Shown in pieces: positions 46,026 to 58,192 of a stretch of 64,000 nucleotides of DNA. The stretch spans positions 119,727,362 through 119,791,361 of the forward strand of contig OY740765.1 in the NCBI GenBank assembly GCA_963513935.1, written 5' to 3'. A program made the position numbers and the translations under genes. The stretch comes from Aphrophora alni (taxonomy: Eukaryota > Arthropoda > Insecta > Hemiptera > Aphrophoridae). Within the stretch, counting starts at the first letter, position 1; every line of letters starts with the position of its first letter. The notes beneath the pieces were generated by a model. That model was not told the DNA's origin. It saw only the letters and a list, made by a program, of their open reading frames with translations, and did no database searches.

Positions 46026-46260
46026 TTTTAATGTAACAGCAGATATTTCTTGTTGAAACTCCACATTCAAGGTTAAAATAAAGCAATAAAGCTTAAAGTT
46101 TCAAAATATTTTAATAATATATATGAGATACAATTGTTTCGCCTTGCGGCATCATCGGGCATCAGTTGCCCAATGATGCCGCAAGGCAAAACAATTGTAG
46201 CTCATTTATATTATTAAAATATTTTGAAACTTTAAGCTTTATTGCTTTATTTTATCCTCG
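46026..46260 (+). mobile_element. Hairpin retroelement insertion in the LTR
   Basis: 235 bp flanked by the 12 bp direct repeat AATTGTTGTCAT (46014-46025 and 46261-46272). The other LTR shows the empty site. The core 46071-46257 is a near-perfect palindrome with arms of ~88 bp (AAAATAAAGCAATAAAGCTT and its inverse). The first ~45 bases (ACAGCAGATATTTCTTGTTG) resemble the outer end of the insertion at 27.8 kb read on the minus strand, so the two insertions are related. The target repeat length and hairpin fit a Penelope-like element or retrozyme remnant (inference). Confidence 0.65.
46127..46158 (-). ncRNA. Hammerhead-ribozyme-like motif (candidate, incomplete)
   Basis: The minus strand reads CCGATGA, T, GCC-GCAA-GGC, GAA, self-complementary ACAATTGT, A. 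The box-stem-box order and palindromic stem III match the motif at 27343, but stem I pairing is poor. A decayed mirror copy lies at 46169-46199. Confidence 0.25.
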
Positions 46261-46571
46261 AATTGTTGTCATACTGGCTATCTAAAAAGAACTTAGACTA
46301 TATTCCTAACTAAAACTATCCTAATTCCTAACATCACTGGCGCCCTCGAAACATCGTCCCGATGTTTACAAAAAAATATATAGTATCACTTTATTTCAGA
46401 GGTGTCAAACTCAATTTTGCAGAGGGTCATATATTAAATTTCGAATGTGTAGGCGGGCCAGATTCAAATTAAAAAAATGTACTGAATTATTATAACATTT
46501 TATTTATTTAATTTTATAGTATAATATACGGTTGTTAAAAATCATATCAAAGTTATAAAAGAGGGTAATTA

Positions 46572-47665
46572 TTTTGAGCTCGAGGTTCCAGATACCTGAC
46601 TTCTCTTGTTTTTGACAAGCTCATTGATGTCAGGTATCATATTCGTTGTAATTATTTTAAGAATTGATTGGAGATGTTCATTCGTAAGTCTTGTGCGATG
46701 TTTGTTCTTATTTATTTTCATGACGGAAAACATCTGCTCACATAAATAGGTGCTACCAAACATGCACAGAATGCGTGCTGCATGCTTTTTTAATTCCGGG
46801 TAGTTTTACAAACTCTTGAAATATTGTGTATAAAATATAAGAGCGTTAACCTCTTTAAATTTTTCTTTCAAAATACTGTCCGATTGAAGATCTATCAACT
46901 CCATTTGCAAATGAACTGGTGCCTGTGAAGCTTCAAAATCGAATGGATTGTTGAAAATTGGGAATTTCAATTTCATTCATTTTGTGGAAGTCTTCAAAAC
47001 GATTGTTGAATTCCGTGATCAGATTTTGCAGAAGTTGAGAATATTGATCCAATTTTTTTGGTTCACTGTGCCAAATGATTTTAAATGAGGGAAATGATCC
47101 AAAGTTTGATTTTTTACCTGATTTTCCCACAGCCTCAACTCTGTTTCAAAGGATTGAATACATGAATACATTTGAGTGACAATCAGATTTTTACCCTGTA
47201 ACTTTACATTCAGATCAGTCAAGTGTTTATTCATATCTACCAAAAAGGCACAATCAACCCACCAGTCATTGTCATAATCAATTGGGTTGCCTTTTTCTAA
47301 CATGAAAGCTTGAATAGGGTTACGTAATGCAAAAAATCTTTCTAAAACTACTCCTCGACTGAGCCAACAAACTTCGGTGAAATAAGGGACAACAGAAAGG
47401 TTTTCGTCCAAATCTTGTAAAAACTGCCTGAACTGTCGGTGATTTAGTCCTCTACTCCTTATAAAATTTACTATTTTTATTATAGGTTGCATGACATGGT
47501 CCATTTTTAAATGTTTGGATGCCAATTATTCCTGATGAATTATAAAGTGAAATCCCACAAAATTCCCTGATGTTTTCTGTTTTAATTTAGTTACAACGCC
47601 CGAATGTTTGCCAGCCATGGCAGGAGCACCATCCGTAGTTGTGCTGCTAAGTATATTCAACAATT
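46572..47665 (-). pseudogene. hAT transposase-like protein (GTF2IRD2/EPM2AIP1-type), broken
   Basis: From 47665 downwards on the minus strand: TTDGAPAMAGKHSGVVTKLK, the conserved T-D-G-A-P-x-M segment; after a frame change KHLKMDHVMQPIIKIVNFIR (47520) and PYFTEVCWLSRGVVLERFF; DWWVDCAFLVDMNKHLTDLN; QSFETELRLWENQV; and finally FGSTYLCEQMFSVMKINKNK with RTRLTNEHLQSILKI, the C-terminal dimerisation segment of hAT proteins. Two frameshifts and a shortened N-terminal half (no BED finger seen) show it is inactive. This lineage is abundant in insect genomes, and vertebrate genes GTF2IRD2 and EPM2AIP1 derive from relatives. Confidence 0.85.
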
Positions 47666-48083
47666 ATGGATATCGCACGCGCACGACAGAATCAAATGCA
47701 CAATACCTTCACAATCACTAGACTTCACAATCTCTACTTCGCAGTACAACTAAAATCCTTCTCCGACTGTATCGCTTTGATTACTTGACTCAATTGACTC
47801 ATGTCACGCCAGCACATTCCTTTTATATCGATAAGAAGGTTCTAGTCTAGACACGAAGCGCGTAGAAGATTCTATTGTTAAAAATAATAGGGTATTTCCG
47901 CTTGTTGCTAAGAGATGGCGTTACTGTCTATCTCTCTCGCTTGTCTAGGCACGCGCTGCCCTTGAAATTACTTATAAATGAAGTGTGCGCATTTTAAAAC
48001 TTCCGTAGAGGAATCAGGTGAAGTCTAAAAGCTCTAAAAAACATGATTCTTCTTTCTGTGACACATTGCGATCGCCAATGTGT

Positions 48084-48135
48084 CGCAGCCGGGCCCCGAG
48101 CCATATCAATATGGCCCGGGGCCCGGCTGCGGCCC
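48084..48135. repeat. GC-rich palindrome in the hAT right end
   Basis: GCAGCCGGGCCCC (48087) and GGGGCCCGGCTGC (48119) are perfect inverted copies around GAGCCATATCAATATGGCCC. This is strikingly GC-rich in a ~30% GC window and would form a strong hairpin. Confidence 0.9.
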
Positions 48136-48168
48136 GCGGGCCATATCTTTGACATGACTGCTTTATTT

Positions 48169-50777
48169 GTACAAAATAGAAACACACCAAATATATAAAA
48201 CTACACACAAAATACATCACCACTATACCTAAATATTGCATCCTAACCGACATACATACACTTCATATAAATAATCTCAAAAATAAAAAATAAATTTTTA
48301 CAATTAGCAAAAATTTTCATACATCATAACAACTTATGTCTCATTTTTAATGCTTATACTTTTAAAACAAACTATATTTCTGATGTTCTGAAAATTTTTA
48401 ATTTAGCTTAACATGATATCCAATAGTAAATACATCAATATACATTGTAACTCCATATACAATACCAATATACATCGTAATAATCCCATAGAATAACAGA
48501 TGCTGACCAAATATTCACAAATAAGTATAATATTTTTCTTCCTCAGCTCCATCTTCGTGATGTGAATCAGCAGGAGAATGTAGTTCCGAGAATGGATCTC
48601 CTCTTCGCATAAAACTTGGCTCAACTTGTTGAGCTGCTCTCTGTCTTGGTCATCAACATGTCACTTAGCCTTGAAACTATCATACAGTAACAAAAGAATT
48701 ATTAATTGTATAACAGTCCTACACTCTGGTTGGTGTCACTTAGAAAACATCATGTTTAAATTTTCTTGTAATCTATAAAATCAACTACCCTCTCTGTCTA
48801 AAAATCATTGCCTTAATCAACCCTCCCCCTTGTTTAGAATCATTCTGTATTGTACATTAATCACAAAAAATTCATAACAACTATTTATACTAGACTTACT
48901 TACAAACTATAGTACTTATAATTTGAACAAGCAACAAAAAATTGCTCACCCTTTTATATTACAATTGTTTATTTTATATGTTTACATAATTTTTATTTAG
49001 GGAATCCTATCGAAAACTATAATTTCAAAATTATTTTATCTTACAAATATCACTTTTAATTTTTTTTTTTTTCCATTGCTAGGTCATGAAATTTCTTTCA
49101 TTCACCAAACTTCAGCAAAACTTTAACAATTAGAACTATATCAAACATCCAAAGTAAACTAAATTTTTCTCTGAGAAAAATTATTTGTGGCATAAAACTA
49201 ACTTTACTCAATCTATCAACTATAATTTCTCCATCTTAGAATTACTTTTTTAGGTCTTTAATAAATATTATAACTTTGCCATACTCTTCACACTTCATTC
49301 TAAAACTTGCCGTAGATTCTTCGTAAAAATCATTATAAAAATTCACAGAACATTTTATTCTTTCATAGAATCGTAGAGTACTAATTAATCCGTTGTAGAA
49401 CATTTATTTTGTAGAATCGCCTTAAAACATTATTCACTGTAAAAATCCCAGAACACCATTCTCCGATCATCTGTATAATCCCCAGAATACTTTAATTCAT
49501 CGTAAAATCATTTGGAAATTCGCAGAAACCTCATTTATCACAGACTACTCTTAATCTAACACTCCATCTTTGTAATACCACTAATCATTTATTGTAGAAA
49601 AAATCCTTACAATTTCCTTCATTAATTCACCATCCTTAATTAATTTTCCACAAATAATTTTTATTGTTGGTTTTTTCCCTTTAACAATTTCTTTGAATTT
49701 AACTAAAACATTTTATATTATCAAATATAATGTGTCATCATTCAATCTACACACATTCTAAAAGAAGTCTTTTGTCAGCATTCCTTGTGTAACCTTGGTA
49801 TCTTGACGAATTACAACCAGAGAAAGTATTACAGCCAAAGAATGACTTATGACAATGTTTGTTTTAATTACCTAATACAAACATTCGTCTTAATTACTTA
49901 ATTCTTCAAGATCAGAAATAAACCTTGGTTAAGCCTTTATAAGTCTATTACTGTGATGACTGTTCACAAAAAAAAGAAACAAATTGACCTTAAGGTTTAG
50001 TATACGGAAATAAACAATCAACCTTCCTCTACTCAGGATGTTATCTAATCTTCACACAACACTACATTCATAATAAACCTGACATAAGTATTTCTTGTAC
50101 CCACTCAGTTCATTGCTTGTGAAACACAAAAGACTTACTTAAAATTAACCACTGACAATATTAAATATTTCAAAATGCATAACAATCATACCTATATATT
50201 CAAAAATCACTAATTCAAACTGTATAATAAATAAATAATTCTTAAATCAACAGATTAAACAAATTAACACAAAAGGGAAATAATGTCAAATAATCTTCAG
50301 AAATAACAAAAATTTGACAACCTAAAAGCGTAGAACAAATTGAATATAAATTTTACTTCAAAACTTAACAATATTTATCTCAAAGTTTATAAATAACTAA
50401 TTACAAATCAACTTTTCAACAAATTAATCAATTAATATAAAAAAGTAATCCTTCACAAATTTTAAAAATAACGAAGCAACATATTAAATAAAGATAAATT
50501 AATTGTCTATAATTTTTTTTTCAAATTAATGTTTATCAAGTAAATCAACTTCAAGTCTACAATCAATTAATAAAGTCAACAAATAATAAAATAAAGCAAT
50601 ATAGTGTTTAGTAAATACTAAACCCATTGCCGATAAGAGTTAAAAAAACAATAATGTTTAACTATGTTACTAATTTTTCAATAATTTTTAAAAAATGGTA
50701 AAAAAAACTTTTTTAAAGTAAAAATCCTTAATATTTATTTGTTTTAGTAAAAACTAAAGCACGGTTGATGCACCATT
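48169..50777. other. Interior of the LTR element, no coding sequence recognised
   Basis: Very AT-rich (A+C-biased on this strand) with no open frame resembling gag, protease, RT or integrase. The short frame 48403-48624 (minus) has no known domain. Confidence 0.55.
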
Positions 50778-51372
50778 TGTTAGGATTGGTTCCTTTAAAC
50801 TGCCTGGGTTCTTTAACTTTAAACTAAATAAATCAGTGGAACAGTAGTCTATCTAATTAATGGTTCTTTATTATTTGTTACAACTTGTCTATATCTCTTG
50901 GTTCTCTTATATACTAATTACAAATATTTTAATCTTCTTAATTACTTAGAATCCAGAATGACTCTAACTGTTGTGACTCACAGATCTGATTCTACGTTAT
51001 ATCTTATAATGACTTGTCTCTGAAATAATTACACAAGGATTATATACGAAGTTTGCTCACCCTGCTTGCCACTCTTATGGATGCTCGTCCAAAGTCTCAA
51101 TTCTTCCAGGAAGCTTTTACTCGCCAAGTCCGTCTGGCTATCTTCTCTTGAAGATTCCTGCAACTTCTTCCCTTGATCAATCTTGGCCTACTGACCAAGT
51201 TTTCTCCCACCCAAAGGTTTATATATCATTTTAGCATCAATGACGTCTGCCTTGCTTGCAAGGTAAGCAATTTCATCACATTCCCAGCTCTGTCACAATA
51301 ATTGTTGTCATACTGGCTTCTTAAAAAGAACTTAGACTATATTCCTAACTAAAACTATCCTAATTCCTAAAA
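50778..51372 (-). repeat. LTR, right copy
   Basis: Uninterrupted ~595 bp partner of 45521-46333. It shows AATTGTTGTCATACTGG where the left copy carries the hairpin insertion. Confidence 0.88.
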
Positions 51373-52385
51373 ACATCCATACTCAAACTACGACATATTC
51401 AAATATATGGCGCCAACATGAGATTGAGCACATGTAATCTTTTTTAAAATGAAGTTAATCCCAGGATGTGAATTCTTTAGAAGAATATACTTAAGTTAAA
51501 ACACAGTCGTGATATCTGAAATGTATACATTTATTACTTTTATTATCAAATTTAGAACAAACAAAAATACTTAACAATAACAACATGAATCCAACCTGAA
51601 ACACATATCTTATAAAAACCAAAATAAATATGTTCATCAAATAGTATTATAATTTAATCAAATCAAATTGTTCCTAAAATTGTTCAAAAATTGTTCATGT
51701 TCCTTTTTATATTTGAATAGCTAACACAAATTTCACAAAAGTCAGTGTATCTCAATATTTTCTGAAATTAAATCAAAACTTGAATTCAAATAGTTCCTAT
51801 AGTAGATTTTTCATTTGCAAGAACATGAACTTAGACAGACCTAATCGGTTGGAGTCTTCTCGAGGAGTGTTTTTGCCTTGACTCTCTCCAAGGCATGAAT
51901 TTCCTACTTTTTCTATCTACTCGCTGACCTTAGCATGAAATCATTTGGATTTGGAAGTTTCTAGAAGGTTTTTTACCTTAGTCGACAGAAACAATATAAA
52001 GAGTTTGGTCTGAACAGTGATGTCAGATCTTTTTTCTGTGATTCGAACTAACAGTGTTGTCAGATGGACCATATTATTCATTTTATATTTAAGAACTTAA
52101 CCCTATAAAGTTCTTATAATTTGACACATGTTGGTAACCATTTTATATAAAAATAATCTATTTGTGATTTATATATCTCTCTTTGAATATCACACATCTT
52201 GTTCTGTATTAAATCGTCAATCCAAAGTTTAATATTTCGCCGATATATTGGCAGATGAATCGCTAACATTTCTCGATCGCTACCAAGAATATCTACTGGT
52301 TACTGATGTCACAATCAGCAATTATCAGATGATTTGCAGGATAATTTAATTTAGACTTTGAAAGCTATGAGAGCAAAAATGTGAA
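51373..52385 (+). repeat. Dispersed repeat X, copy 2 (right part)
   Basis: Continues repeat X after the LTR element; the left ~70 bp are at 45450-45520. It follows copy 1 through GATTGAGCACAT, TTAGTCGACAGAAACAATAT and TCTACTGGTTACTGA. Confidence 0.8.
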
Positions 52386-52861
52386 AAAATACAATTTCTA
52401 ATTTAATATGACTTTCATCGCCTGTCGTCTTACATCACAAGGTAAAAGAAAGGTGTACTATCATCATAGATAAATTATCTAAAAATTTTGAACACACATG
52501 ACTTTTTTAGCCGTACAAGTATATGCAAAGTTTTATGTAATCCATATTTTAGGTATTCATACATATTTAGAATCTGTCAGTATGAGGAGATTTACAACTG
52601 TATAACATATATCTACGTTACTTTAGGTTGTTGTTATTTACATATTATATTTATTATTTATACTGAAAAAGTTTCAATATAAAAATAACCAATATACAAT
52701 ATAAATAACTGGATGTGTGAGAATGATTTTGTTATTTCTAGATGAGAAATTTTTAAAGCAAATTATTGAGATTGAAAAAACCGGAAGTCCAAGTTTACAG
52801 ATGGGAAAGAGGGTTGTATTCTCGAGACGAGAACAAGACCAAGAATTATCATTTACTGTTT

Positions 52862-52921
<60 letters not shown>

Positions 52922-53497
52922 CATACATAATGAGTACCTGAGTTGTTACAATTAAGCTGAACTATTTTGGATTTATTAGTAAGTCTACGAAATTCTTCTA
53001 AATGGATTCTGTAGGCCTGTAATTCATTTGTTAATTAGGTACTTCTAAGAAAACAAGTATATATTTTTTTTCTTAAAAGCGTTTTGTAATTTGTACATAT
53101 TATCTAGTGTGTGGTGAAATAAATATTCATTATCACTCCAGAATCTAAATGCCAAAATATGAGCACTGAAGATTAAAAACATTGTATTAAGAGGTGATTG
53201 TAATCATTGAAAGTTAAAAAAAATTAAATTTAAAGCTGTTAGAGGCGGATAAGTATAGTGGCACAAATACCAGTTAATTTTACACAGCCAAATACTTGAT
53301 TCATAGAAATATTTAAAACGAACTTAGAGAAACACTTTTCACTCATAGCAAAAACATAATTACTATTGGCTACTTTCCTAATATTTAATTTAAAAGTAAA
53401 AAGTACTGAGCTTATTGAAACAATTTGATTATGTAAAACTAATGAAATAAGAATAATTCCAATGGGCTACAAACTAATTATTAATTTTCTTTTTCAG
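52386..53497. other. Intron sequence up to the next Sin3A exon
   Basis: AT-rich with a (TA)n array at 52866-52920. The polypyrimidine acceptor TTTTCTTTTTCAG ends at 53497. No gene was recognised. Confidence 0.6.
52866..52920. repeat. (TA)n microsatellite
   Basis: About 27 TA units in the intron. Confidence 0.95.
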
Positions 53498-53875
53498 ACT
53501 CGAAAATGTGAAGAGCTTGCTTCAATGCAACGCAAACCTCCAGTTGGATTAAAATTGTCACCCTATAACAATAGTGGCAGCAACACTGCATCAGCTAACT
53601 CCAGTCCAGGGCCTTTGGCTGTTAGTAATAATACTGCACCAAAATTAGGAAATCTGGTTACGAGTGCTGTTCGGCCAGAAACTGGTCAACCATCAGGAGT
53701 CAAAAGATCACCTCCATTTCCATTGCAACCTTTACATCATCTGTCAATAAACACGACACACCATCATCATCATCATCAATCTAAGAAACATAAGTTATCA
53801 CATTCCTATAGAGATGTCTCGCTAGCAGATGCTGGAAAATTTGGAACACTTAATGAATTTGCTTTTTTTGACAAG
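53498..53875 (+). CDS. Sin3A: Sin3A exon: His-rich linker and start of PAH3
   Basis: Acceptor TTTTTCAG ends at 53497 and donor GTAAAT starts at 53876. The exon is in phase 0 at both ends, 126 codons. It opens TRKCEELASMQRKPPVGLK and runs through a Ser/Asn/Pro-rich linker (SANSSPGPLAVSNNTAPK). It contains a six-His run (THHHHHHQ) and then SKKHKLSHSYRDVSLADAGK and FGTLNEFAFFDK, the conserved approach to PAH3. The next part of PAH3 (VRKALRS-type sequence) was looked for downstream and not found before 64000, so the following intron exceeds 10 kb. Confidence 0.96.
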
Positions 53876-54125
53876 GTAAATAGTTATTACGAATATAGTA
53901 TATAACTTTCAAAGAGAAGTCTAGTATAAACCCTTTACATGCTACTGAAAAACTTAGAAATTACACTCTTTTTTATTTGAAAAAAATGATGAAAAACATT
54001 ATTAGAACAGATTTAATCGAGGAACTCAAAATTAATAATAAAAATTACTAAGTTAATAAAAAATAATACCATTTATTACTAATAATAAAAAAACTAAGTT
54101 TCAAAAATAAAAATCAAAATAGAAG
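53876..54125. other. Intron start
   Basis: AT-rich, nothing recognised before the Gypsy fragment. Confidence 0.5.
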
Positions 54126-54129
54126 GGGT

Positions 54130-54558
54130 GGAACAGATTGTTTTAGTTGATATGGTTAGTCAGGTTACAATAAATAGCGAAAAATTATTGAGAAAATACA
54201 AAAAATAAATAGTCAGAAAAAATTTCCAAAATTCCCAGTAAATGGAGTAGTTTTGATTAGCATTACAGGAGTAAGATCAAAAATTATAACAAAGGAAGTG
54301 TTTTTGGAAATAGGATGTGGGTTAAAAATTAGGACAGTAGGAGTTTTTGTAGTGCATGGATTGGAAGTAGATATAATATTGGGTGTTGATTTTTTGAGGA
54401 ATAACAAAGGAATTTTAGATTTTGATCAACTAATATTGCGTATCGATGAAAAAGGGGAAAATTTGTATATTCCGTTATAAAATCGAGATGATCAAAGTTT
54501 GCAAGTTAAAATGATTAAATTACAAACAAATGTTATTAATCAGGAAAATGGGAACCAG

Positions 54559-54604
<46 letters not shown>

Positions 54605-57215
54605 AATAAATAAACTTTAAACAGGTAATGCAAGAAATTTTGAGCGAAAAAACTAAAAATATTAATTGTGAACAGAAATGGAAATTGATAAAAATTTTAG
54701 AAGAAAAAAAGAATGTATTTTTGTTATCGTCCAGGGTTGTTAAAGATGTACAATGTAAACTAATAATATCAAATGATAAAAGTTTTGTAAAAAATATATC
54801 CAATGTCACATTCTAAGAGAGCATGTACAAAGGGAAATCGATGATTTATTAGAACAGGGAATAATAGAAAAATCAAATTCACCTTTTTCAAACCCTCTTG
54901 TAATGGTGATAAAAAGGACCAGTCTGTTAGGTTTGTCTTGATGCGAGATGGGTAAACAAGATAATTGTACTCGACCGTGAAACACCTGAAAAAATTGACA
55001 CAATTTTCAAAGATTTGAGGGGGCTTAATATTTTAGTTCACTCGATCTAAATAGCTTGTATTGGCAGGTAGGATTACACCCAGAATCTAGAAGTTTCATT
55101 TTTATTTAACGGTCAGAACTTCCAAATTACAATGTTAACATTTGGCCTAAATGTATATGTTGCTATATTTGTGAAAGTTTTAAATCAAGTCTTAGGTGCT
55201 GAAATTAGGGATTTTACAACAATATATGTGGAAGATTTATTAATTGTGTCATAAGATTTTGAAACACATTGTCAGCATTGGGAAAAATTGTTCAAAAAAT
55301 TAAGGATAATAATATCTCAGTTAAATTAAAAAGTCAGAATTTTTAAAACAAAAAATAATTTTTTAGGACACTTAATTACTGAACATGGAATTAGTGCAGA
55401 TCTGAAAAAATAGAAGCTATTCAAAAATTCCCAACACCACAAAATCTATAAGAATTACAGTGATTTTTAGGACTTTGTAACTATTACATGAAATTTAAGA
55501 ACAAATATTCGAATTTAACAGGGAAATTATCACACATTGTAGGAAGTAAACCAATTTGGAAATGGGTAGGTACAGAAGATGAAATTTTTAATAAAATACA
55601 ACAATTTTTTTGAATTCTATATTATAACACCCAAATTTTAATCAGACATTTTATATTAATACCGACACATCAGATATTGCTTTAGGGGTTGAATTATATC
55701 AAATGGATGCAGAAGAGGAACACCATGTAATTGTGTTTGCAAGTCGAATGATAAAAGTTGCCGAATGTATTTTTACATGTCAAAAATTTAGAACATATAT
55801 TTTAGCATACCCTGTAATTGTAAGATCAGACCACAAAGCATTATCATATTTTCGAAATAGCAAACTCACACATGGTAGGTTAACAAAGTGGGTGTTAATT
55901 TTACAAGAATATAATTACAAGTTGAATATGTTGAGGAAAAGAAAAACATCATCACCGACACACTATCGTGCGTTGTTGGAATTTCAAACGACATACGAAG
56001 TCAAGATTCTCAATATCACATTTTTGTAACACCTTATAAAGATACGAAATTTTTATCTGAATGTAAACATATAATTCAATATCAAGAAAATGATGCTAAA
56101 TTAGGAAAAATAATTAAAGATTTTAGGACAACAGCGAATTTAAATTCTGTAAAAATGATTTTTATAAAATATATAATTCTTGTCTATTCCAAAGAACAAC
56201 AATAAATAGTAATATTTGGAGAGTGTGCATTCTGGAAAAAATTAATTGATAAAATGATTTGGGATTGTCATGTAAGATATGGCCCCACGTTGGTTCATGG
56301 AAATGTTATAAAATTAAAAAAAAAAACACTGTATTTTTAAAAGAACATAAGGTTTTGTCATGTGAAATTTGTCAAAAGGTTAAGGTTGTAAATCACAAGC
56401 AGGCAGCCTTTATGGTTAACATCTTACTGGAAGCTTTACTAAATTTAGTTGTATTAGATTTGTACGGACCATTTCCCAAAGGACGGAGCGGCGTATGCTA
56501 TTTTTATTTTTTGTGCTTGATACTTTTACTAAATTTGTTAAATTATATAAGATAAAAAAAGCTGGAGATTATATTCCAGTGATAGAGAAACCTAAAATTA
56601 TATTATCTGATCATTGTTCTCAATTCACTAGTACACAATGGTACGAAAAATTAACCTGGGAAGGAATTAATGTTCGTCATACTAGCGTATATGACCCTGA
56701 AAGTAATATGCCAGAACGGGTTATGCAGAATGTTCCGTACTTACTGTCAACAACAACATTCGTTGTAGCTGAGTAGACGTCATCTATTGAATCCTGGATT
56801 AATAATAGTTATCATGAATCTACCGGGTTTACACCTTATGAATTAAGGTATGGTGAAAATCCAAAATGGGCAATAGAATCATTAACTAGCTTTCCACCAC
56901 AAATAAATATTCCATTACAACAAAAAATAGTTTTAGCATCAGAAAAATTAAAAAACCAAAGCACTAAAGTGTAAAAATTTGGCACGATAAATTAGTTAAA
57001 CCCGTTACATATAAAATAGGTGATTTAGTTTTGGACAAAAAACATAAACAAACACATTGCTATTTTTTAGTTGGCAATTGACCAAACTATTAAGAAATTC
57101 TTTCTATTATACATAGGTCCATTTGAAGTTGAGGAAGTTAAGTTAGAGAATGTGTACATCGTCGTTGATCCAAAAACATGGATAATCTACTGCACATACA
57201 ATGCAAATTAGTTAA
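54130..57215 (+). pseudogene. Gypsy-type retrotransposon pol, broken
   Basis: Order: aspartic protease with VLVDMVSQVTINSE near 54140 (the active-site DTG is here DMV) and DIILGVDFLRNN (54370-54405); RT region 54810-55600 with many stops; RNase H with HHVIVFASRMIKVAE, FRTYILAYPVIVRSDHKALS and LTHGRLTKWVLILQEYN (55720-55920); integrase with YGHVGSWKCYK-like and CEICQKVK zinc residues (56270-56385), VVLDLYGPFPKGRSG, DTFTKFVKLY, ILSDHCSQFTS and VRHTSVYDPESNMPERVM (56450-56720), so the D, D and E positions survive; then NNSYHESTGFTPYELRYGE and a post-integrase tail. No gag or LTRs were recognised. It is long dead. Confidence 0.9.
54561..54600. repeat. (AAT)n microsatellite
   Basis: About 13 AAT/TAA units inside the decayed protease-RT spacer of the Gypsy fragment. 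Confidence 0.95.
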
Positions 57216-58192
57216 AATGGTATAAATCGACATAATATACAAAGTAGGTAGGTAATCAGCTGTAACATATTAAGCAAAAGTGTAAATTGATGGTAAAGGT
57301 TCATCCCCCCCCACTATTCCTGAACCATTTTTGAATAGTTTTTTACTAGTGATTTGGCACACAGGTTTGGACTATTAATCCCCACATTTCATTAAAATTT
57401 GAACAAAATCTGAGAGCCGATTTTGAGAAATTACATCTTTTATAACATTTACCAAAAATAAAATATTACTTACAGTCTGGCTAGTCTCGAATGGCGTGTA
57501 TCGGATTAGTAGTCCCTTCGCTCTCGCAAGCGCAGGGACAGACCGCCAGACAATGGCTGGGCGAGCTACCTCTCCTCATAGTAAGACGTCTAGTATGCTA
57601 CTATGATATTTTACAAATTTTAGAATTGTTTTGTACGATTATATTATATATGAAATTACAAGGAAAATATGTCAAACTGGACGATATTACTCCAATGTAA
57701 GGAATTCTTATTCATAAAATTTCTCTTTGCATTTCGAAGTTCATTTAAAGCTTATTTTGCAGGCTTGAGACTGCCAAAGGTCACATTAAAGGTTTTTTCT
57801 TGGTTTTTGTGTGTTTTTTAGGTTTTTTGTAGGAGTTACTTTGTCAGAACAAGAACTATTTACAATATTTACAAAATCTTTAAAAAAAGTGTATTTTAAT
57901 GTTTCACCTCTCTTTGATCAAAAGCTCAGGCTGTTTATTCTAAGGGGGCACAGCCGATGTCCTCATATTTGTCCATGCTCCATTCGTCACTGCTCCAGTG
58001 GCAACCTGGTGCCAAGTTGATGATGAATTGTACATTCGACTCATGAAGGCCTTTACTCTTCCAGTCTTCTTCCATGATGTTTTCCACATGTTCCATATAT
58101 TTGTCCCACTTTTCTCTCGTAAAATTGACTATCTACTCCATGAATAGATTCTGGACATCATTGAGTTTAAACGTTGTATTTTGTTTCTTGAC

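Larger units (their letters stand above)
45521..46333 (-). repeat. LTR, left copy (with a 235 bp insertion)
   Basis: Matches 50778-51372 except for 46026-46272, which is a hairpin insertion plus its target duplication, and scattered substitutions. Confidence 0.88.
46397..48160 (-). mobile_element. hAT-superfamily transposon with 8 bp target duplication
   Basis: CTTTATTT occurs at 46389-46396 and 48161-48168, directly outside the ends CAGAGGTGTCAAA (left) and CAGTCATGTCAAA (right, read inwards). An 8 bp duplication and CAG-type ends are hAT hallmarks. A GC-rich palindrome lies near the right end. Length 1764 bp; the transposase remnant is on the minus strand. Confidence 0.9.
45521..51372 (-). 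mobile_element. LTR element without recognisable pol, carrying two later insertions
   Basis: Direct repeats TGTTAGGATTAGTT...CCTAACA (45521-46333) and TGTTAGGATTGGTT...CCTAAAA (50778-51372) flank a 4.4 kb interior, of which 1.77 kb is a hAT element. ACAT at 45517-45520 and 51373-51376 is the target duplication, since repeat X copy 1 reads TTTGTACATCTGTACTC uninterrupted. Minus orientation is favoured by TATATAAA in that sense (near 45934 and 51217) and by TGGTGCATC two bases inside the right LTR, a possible primer site. The plus sense also has TGGCGCCCTCGAAAC four bases inside the left LTR, so orientation is not settled. No gag or pol was recognised. Confidence 0.85.
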
